The notes beneath the pieces were generated by a model, which was not told where the DNA came from, did no database searches, and saw only the letters and a list, made by a program, of their open reading frames with translations. Below are positions 45,574 to 54,095 of a DNA stretch of 64,000 nt, piece after piece. This DNA comes from Deltaproteobacteria bacterium (GTDB lineage: Bacteria; Desulfobacterota; GWC2-55-46), in contig JACRNL010000004.1 in assembly GCA_016234935.1 (NCBI GenBank), positions 1 through 64,000 on the forward strand, given 5' to 3'. The first letter of the stretch is position 1; each line of letters begins with the position of its first letter. Made by a program: the position numbers and the translations under genes.

Positions 45574-46743
45574 ATGACTAAAAACATCTTCATAGTGAGC
45601 GGAGAGGCGTCCGGCGACCTGCACGGCGCGTCGCTTATGCGCGCCCTACAAAGGCTGATGCCCGGCATCAAGGCCGCCGGCATGGGCGGCCCAAGGATGC
45701 GGGAGGCCGGCCTTACCGGCCTTGACTCAAAAGAGGTCTCGGTTGTCGGCATCACAGAGGTCGTCGCAAAGCTGCCGCAGCTGTTAAGGGCGTTCAGGGA
45801 ACTGAAAAAGCTGCTCATGAACGGCAGATTCGACGCCGTCATCCTCATAGACTTCCCGGACTTCAACCTGCGCTTTGCCAGGGCCGCCAAGAAAACCGGC
45901 GTCCCTATAATATATTACATAAGCCCGCAGGTCTGGGCGTGGAGAAGGGGCCGGGTCAGGAAGATAGCCGCCCTTGTTGACAAAATGCTCGTGGTCTTTC
46001 CGTTCGAGGAGGATATATACAGGCAGGCAGGCGTTGACGTCGAATACGTCGGCCACCCGCTCTACGCCGCCGCCGTATGTCCGCTCACAAAGGGCGAGGC
46101 GCGCGCAAAGCTCGGCCTGGCCGGCGAGGAAACCGTCATCGCGCTTCTGCCCGGAAGCAGGACGGCTGAGATACGACGCCTCCTGCCCCTGATGCTGGAA
46201 GCGGCCCCTCTCATCGAAAAACGGCTGGGCAGAAAAACGGCGTTCATCCTTCCCGCGGCGGACTCTGCGGAAGACGCGCTCCTTGACGACATCTTAAAGG
46301 CATCTCCCGTTCCCGTGAAGGTGCTCAAAAAAGAGACATACACCGCCCTGAGGGCGTCGGACGCGGCTGTGACAGCCTCAGGCACGGCTACGCTTGAAAC
46401 CGCGCTCATAGGGACGCCGATGGTCATCGTCTACAAGATATCCCCTCTCACATACGCGATAGCGCGGATGCTGATAAGCATTAAGGACATGGGCCTGCCG
46501 AATATCGTCGCGGGGAGACGCGTGGTAAGGGAACTCGTGCAGGACACTGTGACCCCTGTGAATATCGCCGGGGAGATCGCCGATATATTGACCGATTCCA
46601 CGAAAAAAAATGGTATAATTAAAGATTACGGCGAGATACGCGGGAAGCTTGCGGCCTCCGGGCCGGGCATTGCCGTTGACAGGGCCGCGGCCGCCGTATT
46701 CAAGGTGATAAACAGACATGGAACAGATAAAAGACAGCGCTGA
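45574..46743 (+). CDS. lpxB: Lipid-A-disaccharide synthase
   Basis: 389 residues, GT19. IFIVSGEASGDLHGASLM, VGITEVVAKLPQLLRA, LIDFPDFNLRFA, YYISPQVWAWRRGRVRKI, VEYVGHPLY and LLPGSRTAEIRRLLP are the family blocks. It joins UDP-diacyl-GlcN and lipid X. The ATG follows a short ATGACTAAAAAATGA that duplicates its own start sequence. Confidence 0.96.
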   Translation: MTKNIFIVSGEASGDLHGASLMRALQRLMPGIKAAGMGGPRMREAGLTGLDSKEVSVVGITEVVAKLPQLLRAFRELKKLLMNGRFDAVILIDFPDFNLRFARAAKKTGVPIIYYISPQVWAWRRGRVRKIAALVDKMLVVFPFEEDIYRQAGVDVEYVGHPLYAAAVCPLTKGEARAKLGLAGEETVIALLPGSRTAEIRRLLPLMLEAAPLIEKRLGRKTAFILPAADSAEDALLDDILKASPVPVKVLKKETYTALRASDAAVTASGTATLETALIGTPMVIVYKISPLTYAIARMLISIKDMGLPNIVAGRRVVRELVQDTVTPVNIAGEIADILTDSTKKNGIIKDYGEIRGKLAASGPGIAVDRAAAAVFKVINRHGTDKRQR

Positions 46744-47098
46744 AAAACCAAAGAGGCCGCTGATCATCTCTATCATATGCATACTTAACTTCATCTCCTT
46801 GCCGTTTTACTTCGCCATGCTCACGAACCCTGAGACCAAGGCGGCCCTTGAGAAGGACTACGGCTCCGCCTACGTGCCGACGGCCTTCGTTCTGGCCGCC
46901 TTCAGCACGGTGGCCATCATGGGGCTCTGGCGGATGAAAAGGTGGGGGGTCTGCGTCTTTACCGCCGCGGGGATAATCGGGCTGCTATACGACCTCTTTT
47001 ACATCGCGTCAGATAAAACGCCGACGAACCTGCTCAGCTATCTTTTTGAGATATTGTTTATAACCATCATTATCGCGCATTACAAAAAAATGACATGA
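46718..47098 (+). CDS. Small membrane protein of unknown function
   Basis: 126 residues with four predicted hydrophobic segments (PLIISIICILNFISLPFYFAML, AFVLAAFSTVAIMGLW, WGVCVFTAAGIIGLLYDLFYI, LLSYLFEILFITIIIAHY). It overlaps the end of lpxB by 26 bp and msbA by 4 bp, so it is translationally coupled to both. I recognise no family. Confidence 0.75.
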   Translation: MEQIKDSAEKPKRPLIISIICILNFISLPFYFAMLTNPETKAALEKDYGSAYVPTAFVLAAFSTVAIMGLWRMKRWGVCVFTAAGIIGLLYDLFYIASDKTPTNLLSYLFEILFITIIIAHYKKMT

Positions 47099-48876
47099 AC
47101 CTCTACATCCGCCTTTTAAAACTCCTGCCGCCATACAGGGGGCAGTTCATCCTCGCCTTCATAAGCATGATCGGTTTTGCCGTGTCAAACGGCGCCATGG
47201 CCTATCTTATCGGCCCGGTCATGCAGTTCCTCTTCTCCGGCAAGGCCGGAGCCGAAGAGCCGGTAAAACTCATCCCGTTTGAGATCTTTTCCATACCCAA
47301 AGACAGGATGATGGTCGCCATCCCGATAGCCATCATAGTCGTGGCGCTCGTAAAGGGCCTCAGCTCATACGGGCAGTCCTACTTCATGGGCTGTGTCGGG
47401 TACGGGGTGGTGCGCGACATAAGAAATAAGCTCCACAACCACATCCTTGAGCTGCCTATAAATTTTTTCAGCAATACGCCCACCGGCGTCCTGATGTCGC
47501 GCCTGACGAACGACGTGAACCTCATCCAGTCCGCCACGAGCGAAGCCGTCTCCACGGTCTTGAAGCAGAGCCTCACCATCATCGTCCTTGCCGGCGTGGT
47601 CATAAGCCTTGACTGGAAGCTCGCCCTTGCCGCGTCCGTCGCCCTTCCCCTTTCGGCATATCCCATGAGAAGGCTGGGCAAGCGCATGAAGAAGATATCC
47701 ACGCAGGGGCAGGTGACCATGGGCGCGATGACGGCCCTTTTGCATGAGGCCATCGCCGGCATAAGAATAGTAAAGGCATTCTGCATGGAAGGATATGAGT
47801 CCCTGAGGTTTCAAAAGGAAAACGAGAGCTTCAGGAAAAACCAGATCAAGACGCTGAAGGTCCGCGCCGTCTCGTCGCCCCTCATGGAGACCTTCGGCGC
47901 GGTGGGCTTTGCCGTGACCATCTGGTACGCGGCATACAGGATAAGCCACGGCACGCTGAGGCCCGAGACGTTCATATCCTTTTTCGCCTCTGTAATCATG
48001 TTCTACCAGCCCATAAAGGCCCTTAACGGCGTGAACCTCAACATCCAGCAGGGCCTTGCCGCGGCCGCGCGCGTCTTTGACGTCATAGACATTGAAAAAG
48101 AAGCGGCCGCCCCTGACGGCGCGGCAACGGGCGGGAAGGAGCTTGCCGGCATCAACGATTCCATAGAATTCAGGGACGTATCCTTCCGCTACGGCGGCGA
48201 TTACGTGCTCGCCGGCGTCAACCTCAAGGTCAGGCGCGGCGAGGTCATAGCCATAGTCGGAAGCTCAGGGGCCGGGAAGACCACCTTCGTCAACCTCCTT
48301 CCGAGGTTCTACGACGTAACCGGCGGGAGCATCCTTTTTGACGGCGCGGACGCCAGGGAATTTACGCTTAAATCGCTGAGATCGCAGATAGCCATAGTCT
48401 CCCAGCACGTGGTGCTTTTCAACGACAGCGTGAAAAGAAACATCGCCTACGGCGACTACCGGAGGACGGACGCGGAGATAATCGCCGCGGCAAAGGCGGC
48501 AAACGCGCATGAGTTTATCTTGAGGCTCCCGGCGGGTTATGATACGCTCATCGGCGAAGGCGGCGTCAGGCTCTCCGGCGGCGAAAGGCAGCGCCTTTCC
48601 ATAGCGCGGGCCATCCTCAAAAACGCGCCAGTACTCATACTGGACGAAGCTACGTCATCGCTTGACACGGAGAGCGAACACGAGGTGCAAACCGGGCTTG
48701 GCAACCTCATGGAAGGCCGCACTACCTTTGTCATCGCCCACCGCCTCTCTACCGTGAGGAACGCCGACCGCATCATCGTCTTTTCAGGCGGCGGCATAAA
48801 GGAGACGGGCAGGCACGAAGAGCTTCTAACGCGCGAAGGCGAATACCACAGGCTCTATTCAATGCAGTTCAAATAA
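47095..48876 (+). CDS. msbA: Lipid A export ABC transporter MsbA-like
   Basis: 593 residues: a six-helix ABC exporter domain (about 1-325) fused to an ATPase. Walker A GSSGAGKTTF, signature LSGGERQRLSIARA, Walker B VLILDEATSSLD and H-loop AHRLSTV are intact. It lies among lipid A genes, so flipping of lipid A-core is the likely job. Confidence 0.93.
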   Translation: MNLYIRLLKLLPPYRGQFILAFISMIGFAVSNGAMAYLIGPVMQFLFSGKAGAEEPVKLIPFEIFSIPKDRMMVAIPIAIIVVALVKGLSSYGQSYFMGCVGYGVVRDIRNKLHNHILELPINFFSNTPTGVLMSRLTNDVNLIQSATSEAVSTVLKQSLTIIVLAGVVISLDWKLALAASVALPLSAYPMRRLGKRMKKISTQGQVTMGAMTALLHEAIAGIRIVKAFCMEGYESLRFQKENESFRKNQIKTLKVRAVSSPLMETFGAVGFAVTIWYAAYRISHGTLRPETFISFFASVIMFYQPIKALNGVNLNIQQGLAAAARVFDVIDIEKEAAAPDGAATGGKELAGINDSIEFRDVSFRYGGDYVLAGVNLKVRRGEVIAIVGSSGAGKTTFVNLLPRFYDVTGGSILFDGADAREFTLKSLRSQIAIVSQHVVLFNDSVKRNIAYGDYRRTDAEIIAAAKAANAHEFILRLPAGYDTLIGEGGVRLSGGERQRLSIARAILKNAPVLILDEATSSLDTESEHEVQTGLGNLMEGRTTFVIAHRLSTVRNADRIIVFSGGGIKETGRHEELLTREGEYHRLYSMQFK

Positions 48877-48888
48877 GGCAGGCGGACG

Positions 48889-49550
48889 ATGCTTAAAAAA
48901 ATATCCGGCGCCGCCGGCGCCGCGCTTATCCCGGTTATCGCGAGCGGCCTCATAAGGCTCATCGCCGCGACCATGCGCATCAGCTGCGTCCATTTCGACG
49001 AATACCGGAGCGCGCTCAAGCAGGGCCGCCAGCACATCCTGACCTTCTGGCATGGAAGGCTCATGATGATGCCGCACGCGTACCGCGGCGGCAAGGGCAT
49101 CACAATCCTCGTCAGCCAGAGCAGGGACGGGGAGCTTGTCTCAAGGACGGTCAGGCGGCTTGGCATCGAGTCCGTGCGCGGCTCATCCACCCGCGGATGG
49201 CTCGGCGGGATCAAGGGACTTTTAAAGGCCGCGCAAAGCGGACGCGACCTCGCCATAACTCCGGACGGCCCAAAGGGGCCGCGCTATAAGGCGCAGATGG
49301 GCGTTATCCAGATAGCGCGCGCAACCGGCCTTCCCGTCTTCCCCCTGGCCTTCGGCGCTTCAAAAAAAAAACATTCGGCAGCTGGGATTCCTTTATAATG
49401 CCATACCCCTTTTCCAGGGGGGTCTTTATAGCCGCTCCGCCGATAAGCGTGCGCGCTCAAGCAACGCCGGAAGAAATGGAAGAAGCGCGCTCGGCGCTTG
49501 AACGGACGCTTAACGCGATAACGGCAGAGGCGGACAACTATTTTTCATAA
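48889..49550 (+). CDS. DUF374 lysophospholipid acyltransferase-like gene, frameshifted at an A10 tract
   Basis: The track's 169-residue ORF stops at 49398. Family features are present: ILTFWHGRLMMMPHAYRG with HX-type catalytic His, VSQSRDGELVSRTVRRLG, RGSSTRGWLGGIKGLL and AITPDGPKGPRYK. After the run of ten A (49362-49371) a -1 shift continues as KTFGSWDSFIMPYPFSRGVFIAAPPISV and ends at TAA 49550, giving the normal family length of about 220. The break is therefore an indel, a polymerase-slippage site or a sequencing error. In-frame peptide after the tract is HSAAGIPL. The gene would acylate or process lipid A precursors. Confidence 0.8.
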
Positions 49551-49588
49551 ACGGGACGCCGCGTCAAGCCGCGGCCTGATATCTATAA

Positions 49589-50869
49589 ATGAAATATGTC
49601 CTCTACGACGTCATCCTTCACGTCTCCCTTTTAGTCACGCTCCCCTATTTTTTTATCAAGATGCTCACCGCGCGCAAGTACCGCGAAGGCATCACGGAGC
49701 GTCTCGGTTTCATACGCGCCCAAAAGCTGAAAGGTCTTTCAGGCGGCCCCGTGCTTTGGGCGCATGCAGTGTCCGTCGGCGAGACGCGGGCCGTAATGCC
49801 GCTTCTCAGGCTCTTCAAGCAGCGGCATCCCGCGGTGAAGATCGCCTTTTCCACGGTCACGCAGACCGGCAACAGGGTGGCCGCCAAGGAAGGCGCGGGC
49901 ATCATTGACGCCCTTTTTTACTTCCCCTTCGACCTTTCGTGGACGGTAAAGGGCGCAATAAAAAAAACAAGGCCCAAGGTCTTTTTAACCGTTGAAAAGG
50001 AGATCTGGCCTAATCTTTTCCTCCATTTAAACCGGTTAAAAACGCCGGTCATCATGGTGAACGGCACCATTTCCGAGAGGTCATGCAGGAGGTTCATCCG
50101 TTTCGGCTTTTTCTTCCGGGGGGTTTTCGGCATGATGCAGGCATTTTGCGCCCGGACGCCGGAGGATATGAAGCGGGCCGTAAATGCCGGCGTGAAAAAA
50201 GACAGCGCCTTTTTGACGGGCAATATAAAGTTCGACATCAGGCCGCCGGAGGTCAATGCCTCCTCGCTGGACGCGCTTAAAAAAGCGCTGGGCCTGAAGG
50301 CCGGCGACAGGGTGATAGTGGCCGGAAGCACGCACCGGGGAGAGGAAGAAATTATCCTGTCCGCGTTCAAGGCGCTCTCAGCTGAATTAAAGGGATTAAA
50401 ACTCATCCTCGCGCCGAGACATCCGGAAAGATTCAACGAGGCCGAGGCCGTTGTCAAAAAGAGCGGCCTGTCCTGGGCAAGGCGCAGCAGCGGGACCGGC
50501 GCCGACGTCGTCATCCTTGACACCATCGGAGAGCTGATGACGGTCTATTCCTTCGCGGACGCGGCCATCGTCGGAGGCAGCTTCGTGGAAGGCATAGGCG
50601 GACATAACCTGCTTGAGCCCGCCCTGCTTGGCAAGCCCGTCGTCTGCGGCCCTTATCTGACGACGTATCTCAACATGGCGGAAATGCTCGAAGCGGCGGG
50701 CGGGGGTTTGCGGACAGAGGCAACCGGCCCGGCCATAGCCGGCGCGCTCAGGAAACTTTTAAACGACGAACAGCTCAGGCTGAGGACAGGCAATGCCGCC
50801 AGCGCGGCGGTCAAGGCGAACAGGGGCGCGGTTCAAAAAACGCTGGATGTGATTGAACGGTATTTTTAG
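49589..50869 (+). CDS. waaA: 3-deoxy-D-manno-octulosonic acid (Kdo) transferase
   Basis: 426 residues, GT30. An N-terminal anchor (VLYDVILHVSLLVTLPYFFIKML), then GPVLWAHAVSVGETRAVMPLL with the catalytic Glu, FSTVTQTGNRVA, EKEIWPNLF, GNIKFD, VAGSTHRGEEEIIL and GHNLLEPALLGKPVVCGPY. Adds Kdo to lipid IVA. Confidence 0.96.
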   Translation: MKYVLYDVILHVSLLVTLPYFFIKMLTARKYREGITERLGFIRAQKLKGLSGGPVLWAHAVSVGETRAVMPLLRLFKQRHPAVKIAFSTVTQTGNRVAAKEGAGIIDALFYFPFDLSWTVKGAIKKTRPKVFLTVEKEIWPNLFLHLNRLKTPVIMVNGTISERSCRRFIRFGFFFRGVFGMMQAFCARTPEDMKRAVNAGVKKDSAFLTGNIKFDIRPPEVNASSLDALKKALGLKAGDRVIVAGSTHRGEEEIILSAFKALSAELKGLKLILAPRHPERFNEAEAVVKKSGLSWARRSSGTGADVVILDTIGELMTVYSFADAAIVGGSFVEGIGGHNLLEPALLGKPVVCGPYLTTYLNMAEMLEAAGGGLRTEATGPAIAGALRKLLNDEQLRLRTGNAASAAVKANRGAVQKTLDVIERYF

Positions 50870-50919
50870 AGCGCGGAGCCGGGCTTTAGCCTTGCCATGC
50901 GTTTCAAACTATCAGGCAT

Positions 50920-52002
50920 ATGGCATCTTTCCTGCAAAAAAATATCAAGCGATGGATGAGCGAGCCGGGCCGGGGGGGGCTTGCTCACATCATACTTTAC
51001 TGCCTTTCCCTTGCTTACGGCCTCGCCGTCTCCGTCAGGCTAAGGCTATACGGCCTCGGTATATTGAGCACCAAAAGGCTTCCATGCAAGGTAATCTCCA
51101 TCGGCAACATCACGGCCGGAGGCAGCGGCAAGACGCCGATGGCCATCCACGTTGCCGGACTTCTGAAAAAGCGGGGAGAGCGCGTTACGGTTTTAAGCAG
51201 GGGCTATGGCCGCGCCAGCTCAGGCGTTTTAACGGTTTCAGACGGTAAGAATATTCTCCTTGGGCCGCGGGAGGCCGGGGATGAGCCGTATCTAATGGCA
51301 ACGCGCCTCAAAGGCGTGCCGGTGGTTGTCGGTGAAGACCGCGCAGAGGCCGGCCTATTCGCCATCCGGAAGTTTAATCCTGCGTGCATTATCCTCGATG
51401 ACGGCTTTCAGCATTTGAGGCTTGAACGGGACCTTAATATTCTGCTCGTTGACGCTCAGGCCGGCTTTGGCAACGGCTTTTTACTGCCGCGCGGGATACT
51501 GCGCGAACCGTTGTCCGCCGTAAAAAGGGCGTCAATTACCATGGTGAAAGGCAGTGGTCTTGGAGACAACACCGCTGATATCATACACCGGTCTGGCAAG
51601 TCTGTCGTTAAATTCAACTATAAACCAAACTGCCTTACGCATCTAAGCGGCAATCAGACGCTGCCCCTTACGAGCCTTAAGGGCAAGCGCGTTATTGCGA
51701 TTGCAGGCATTGCCAACCCGGAATCTTTCTTTTCGACGCTCAGGAGGCTGAATGCCGAAATTGTTAAAACCATCATTTTCCCTGACCATCACGCATATTC
51801 AAAAGCCGATATTCTCAAAATCGAAGCGCTGAAAAAGGCCGCACCTGACGCGGATATTATCATCACAACCGAAAAGGACGGGGTCAAGCTGAAGGGCCTT
51901 GTTGACAGGAGGCTTGGAATTTACGCCCTCTCCATTGATGTCTGGATCGAGGACAGGATGGAATTTGAAAAAGCCTTCTCCTTTCTAAAGGAAGACCGGT
52001 GA
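50920..52002 (+). CDS. lpxK: Tetraacyldisaccharide 4'-kinase
   Basis: 360 residues. P-loop ISIGNITAGGSGKTPM, LSRGYGR, GDEPYLMATRL, LDDGFQHLRLERDLNILL and the C-terminal FPDHHAYSKADI block are those of LpxK. Phosphorylates the lipid A disaccharide at 4'. Its stop overlaps the next gene. Confidence 0.95.
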   Translation: MASFLQKNIKRWMSEPGRGGLAHIILYCLSLAYGLAVSVRLRLYGLGILSTKRLPCKVISIGNITAGGSGKTPMAIHVAGLLKKRGERVTVLSRGYGRASSGVLTVSDGKNILLGPREAGDEPYLMATRLKGVPVVVGEDRAEAGLFAIRKFNPACIILDDGFQHLRLERDLNILLVDAQAGFGNGFLLPRGILREPLSAVKRASITMVKGSGLGDNTADIIHRSGKSVVKFNYKPNCLTHLSGNQTLPLTSLKGKRVIAIAGIANPESFFSTLRRLNAEIVKTIIFPDHHAYSKADILKIEALKKAAPDADIIITTEKDGVKLKGLVDRRLGIYALSIDVWIEDRMEFEKAFSFLKEDR

Positions 52003-52883
52003 CGCTCGCGATGCTTAAAATAACCGCGTTTTTATTCGGCCATCTGCCGCTTTCGATACCGGCCTTATTGGGCAGAATATTCGGCCTTCTTATTTACAGA
52101 CTCGACAAAAAGCACAGGGACATCGCGAAGGATAACCTCAGGCGCGCCTTTGGAGCTGACAAATCCGGGAAGGAAATTGAACGGATAACCAAAAAAGTAT
52201 TTCAAAACCTTGCCGCGGTCTTTTTCGAGTTCATGCGTATTCCGTGGCTTACCGCCAAAAAGCTCGACAACCGCGTCCGGTGCGACGGCATGGAAAACCT
52301 TCAGAACGCGCTAAAAAAAGGCAAAGGCGTTATCTTCATCACAGCTCACTTCGGCAACTGGGAGCTGATGGCCGCGTATTACGGCCTTAAAGGCCTGCCC
52401 GTTGACATCGTCGCCAGGGAGCTTGACAACCCGGCGCTTGAGGAGTTCGTAAAATGGACGAGGCAGCGGAGCGGCAACAGGATAGTCTCAAAGAGCCGCG
52501 CCATGCGCAGGCTCTTAAAGACGCTTGCCTCAAACGGCATCGCGGGCATACTCCTTGACCAGAACGTCGCTGCTGCGGAAGGGGTGTTCGTTGACTTCTT
52601 CGGGACGCCGGCCTGCACGAACAAAGGCCCTGCCATGCTCGCCGCCATAAGCGGCGCGGCCATTATCCCGACATTCATATTGCGCGAAGGCAAAAAACAC
52701 AGGATAATAATAGGCAGGGAAGTCGAGCGCGTCAACACGGGCGACAAAAACCGCGACGCTTTGGTGAACACGGCGCGGATGACAAAGGTTATAGAGGATA
52801 TCATCAGAAAACACCCTGAACAGTGGTTCTGGGTGCACAGGAGATGGAAGACGAGGCCGCCTGAGGAAACGAAGACTAAATAA
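51999..52883 (+). CDS. LpxL/HtrB-family lipid A acyltransferase
   Basis: 294 residues, GTG start overlapping lpxK by 4 bp (ATG 52011 is the alternative). An N-terminal membrane anchor, then the HX4D/E active site in FITAHFGNWELMAAYYGL, VDIVARELDNP, GIAGILLDQNVAAAEGVFVDFFG and EQWFWVHRRWKTRP. Adds a secondary acyl chain to Kdo2-lipid A. Last gene of the envelope cluster; a repeat array follows. Confidence 0.9.
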   Translation: MTLAMLKITAFLFGHLPLSIPALLGRIFGLLIYRLDKKHRDIAKDNLRRAFGADKSGKEIERITKKVFQNLAAVFFEFMRIPWLTAKKLDNRVRCDGMENLQNALKKGKGVIFITAHFGNWELMAAYYGLKGLPVDIVARELDNPALEEFVKWTRQRSGNRIVSKSRAMRRLLKTLASNGIAGILLDQNVAAAEGVFVDFFGTPACTNKGPAMLAAISGAAIIPTFILREGKKHRIIIGREVERVNTGDKNRDALVNTARMTKVIEDIIRKHPEQWFWVHRRWKTRPPEETKTK

Positions 52884-52886
52884 AAA

Positions 52887-53005
52887 GGTTATCGGTTATC
52901 CGTCATCGGTTATCGGTGAAGGTAAAAAATAATATCCTTAAACTGATAACGGATAACCGTTCACCGATAACCGTCTTTGATAACGGATAACTGAAAACCG
53001 ATCAC
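52887..53005. repeat. GGTTATCGGTTATC-type degenerate palindromic repeat
   Basis: GGTTATCGGTTATCCGTCATCGGTTATCGGTGAA is followed after an AT-rich spacer by several inverse units (ACTGATAACGGATAACCGTTCACCGATAACCG, TTTGATAACGGATAACTGAAAACCGATCAC). The array lies between lpxL and the lipoprotein gene. Confidence 0.75.
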
Positions 53006-53019
53006 TGGGGCCATCCGCC

Positions 53020-53481
53020 ATGAAAAAAACATTCCTTTTTATATCGCTTGCCCTAAGCCTTTCGGCCTGCACCACCCTGCACCCGTTTGAAAAGAGCAAG
53101 CTCGCCGAAATCGAGTACAGGGGGATAACCGTTCCGCATGAGCGGGTCAAAGCGCCCTTTACCGCCGGGGCGCTCAATGTTCTGCCTGGCTTCGGGAACT
53201 TCTATCTCGCGTGGGGCACGAGCGAGACGGAGCAGTGGCTCTACGGCTTTGCAAACCTCCTCCTCTGGCCTTATTCCATTGCATGGGGCGTGCCTGAGGC
53301 ATACATTGACGCAGGCACCATAAACAAAAGGAACACCATCTACTACTACACCTTCGGCCCCGGGGCCAGAGAGCTCGGACAGGAGCCGCAGAGGATGTTC
53401 CCGCTTGCGCCTGAGCCGAAAAAAGAGCCTGATGCCAAGCCAGAAGGGCCAAAACCCGCACAGGAGGCGCTGCCCATTTAA
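53020..53481 (+). CDS. Lipoprotein of unknown function
   Basis: 153 residues. Signal peptide with lipobox LSLSAC, so the mature N-terminus is Cys18. The middle has small, glycine- and aromatic-rich segments (ALNVLPGFGNFYLAWGTSETEQWLYGFANLLLWPYSIAWGVPEAYIDAGTINKRN) that look like two hydrophobic hairpins, and the tail is Pro/Glu/Lys-rich. I recognise no family. Confidence 0.75.
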   Translation: MKKTFLFISLALSLSACTTLHPFEKSKLAEIEYRGITVPHERVKAPFTAGALNVLPGFGNFYLAWGTSETEQWLYGFANLLLWPYSIAWGVPEAYIDAGTINKRNTIYYYTFGPGARELGQEPQRMFPLAPEPKKEPDAKPEGPKPAQEALPI

Positions 53482-53499
53482 AAAAAGCCGTGTTAGTGG

Positions 53500-53505
53500 T
53501 ATAAT
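53500..53505 (+). promoter_or_regulatory. -10 of the 6S RNA promoter
   Basis: GTGGTATAATATAAGT; TATAAT with a weak -35 (TTTAAA) 17 bp upstream. The same 16-base context recurs at the second RNA (53831-53846). Confidence 0.6.
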
Positions 53506-53511
53506 ATAAGT

Positions 53512-53689
53512 GAAGGGTATATCGGGTTAAATGGAGATTTGGAACAGGTTACAGTTTGGGGCCCCTCCGGAACGCGGTGTGCAAGCCGACTGGCCCTTAG
53601 GGAGCCAATGCCGGAAGCCTGAAACGTTCTCCCGGGCCGCCACCTGCGCATAAAGCCTCTTCTTCAAATCCTGACATACCCTTATTTTT
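53512..53689 (+). ncRNA. ssrS: Probable 6S RNA
   Basis: About 178 nt starting 7 nt after a TATAAT. The ends pair (AAGGGTAT at 53513 with ATACCCTT at 53676) and are followed by ATTTTTA. The interior contains GGTGTGCAAGCC, AAGCCTGAAACG and GCCGCCACCTG in the positions of the conserved GUGUGCAUGCC, AAGCCUUAAA and CCACCU segments of proteobacterial 6S RNA. Length also fits. 6S binds the housekeeping RNA polymerase in stationary phase. The comparison to the consensus is from memory, so a covariance-model search is needed to be sure. Confidence 0.65.
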
Positions 53690-53690
53690 A

Positions 53691-53806
53691 GCAGCGCAAG
53701 CCCAGCACCACTTTCCGCTGCCAATGCCTGCCCTCGCGTGTCTAACGCGGGGGTTTGTTTTACCATGAACTCTTGACAATAGAAAGTGGTGCTGGGCTTG
53801 CGCTAC
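53691..53806. repeat. Family B palindromic element, copy 1
   Basis: Arms of 25 bp (GCAGCGCAAGCCCAGCACCACTTTC and its inverse, one mismatch). The interior contains the conserved CATGAACTCTTG segment and an extra CCCTCGCGTGTCTAACGCGGGGG. It lies between the 6S RNA and the promoter of the second RNA. Confidence 0.85.
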
Positions 53807-53834
53807 AAGTTGCTCCAAGACACGCAAAATGTGG

Positions 53835-53840
53835 TATAAT
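53835..53840 (+). promoter_or_regulatory. -10 of the second RNA's promoter
   Basis: GTGGTATAATATAAGT, identical over 16 bases to the 6S promoter context. A TTGCTC lies upstream at 19-bp spacing. Confidence 0.6.
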
Positions 53841-53846
53841 ATAAGT

Positions 53847-54050
53847 AGAGAGATGGTTTGCAGGCATTGCTTGGATTAACGCCAGTTGGCGTAAAACTCA
53901 TCCGCAGGGTGCGTTAGACCACCTTAGGAGGTTTTCATCAGGGGGCTTTTTCCCGAAGGGGCTGGGAGTCCGGTCTGGAGGAACTGATACCCTGAAAAAG
54001 GAAAACCGGCGGATTAGAGAAAAGCTATCCGACTAATGCCTGTTTTTTTG
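53847..54050 (+). ncRNA. Structured RNA of unknown family upstream of selC
   Basis: About 200 nt with its own promoter and terminator. Helices seen: P1 CAGGCATT/AATGCCTG (53861/54035), P2 TTGGAT/ATCCGA, hairpin ACGCC-AGTT-GGCGT, P4 CTCATCCG/CGGATTAG with one mismatch, P5 CAGGGT/ACCCTG, hairpin ACCT-TAGG-AGGT, P6 AGACC/GGTCT and a possible crossing helix ATCAG/CTGAT that would form a pseudoknot with P6. A purine-rich bulge AAAAAGGAAAACC sits opposite P4/P5. P1 closes directly onto TTTTTTT, a terminator. No long ORF crosses it. It does not match SRP, tmRNA, RNase P or riboswitch cores I know. Confidence 0.6.
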
Positions 54051-54095
54051 TCTGGATGCGGCTTTCCGAACCAAAATCTTACCAAAGCAAAAACT

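Noticed and set aside
46611-46620. TGGTATAAT inside lpxB as a promoter for the downstream genes
   Set aside because: No -35 at suitable spacing; it lies in coding sequence where chance AT-rich codons explain it.
48889-49398. Acyltransferase taken as a complete 169-residue protein
   Set aside because: The family's conserved C-terminal segment is present in the -1 frame after the A10 tract, so the ORF is a truncated reading.
52887-53005. CRISPR array
   Set aside because: Units are short, inverted and have no regular spacers; no cas genes are present. I found no CRISPR anywhere in the window.
53847-54050. Second 6S RNA, SRP RNA or RNase P RNA
   Set aside because: It has branching hairpins rather than the 6S rod, and lacks the SRP GGAAGCAGCC-type loop and the conserved RNase P cores.
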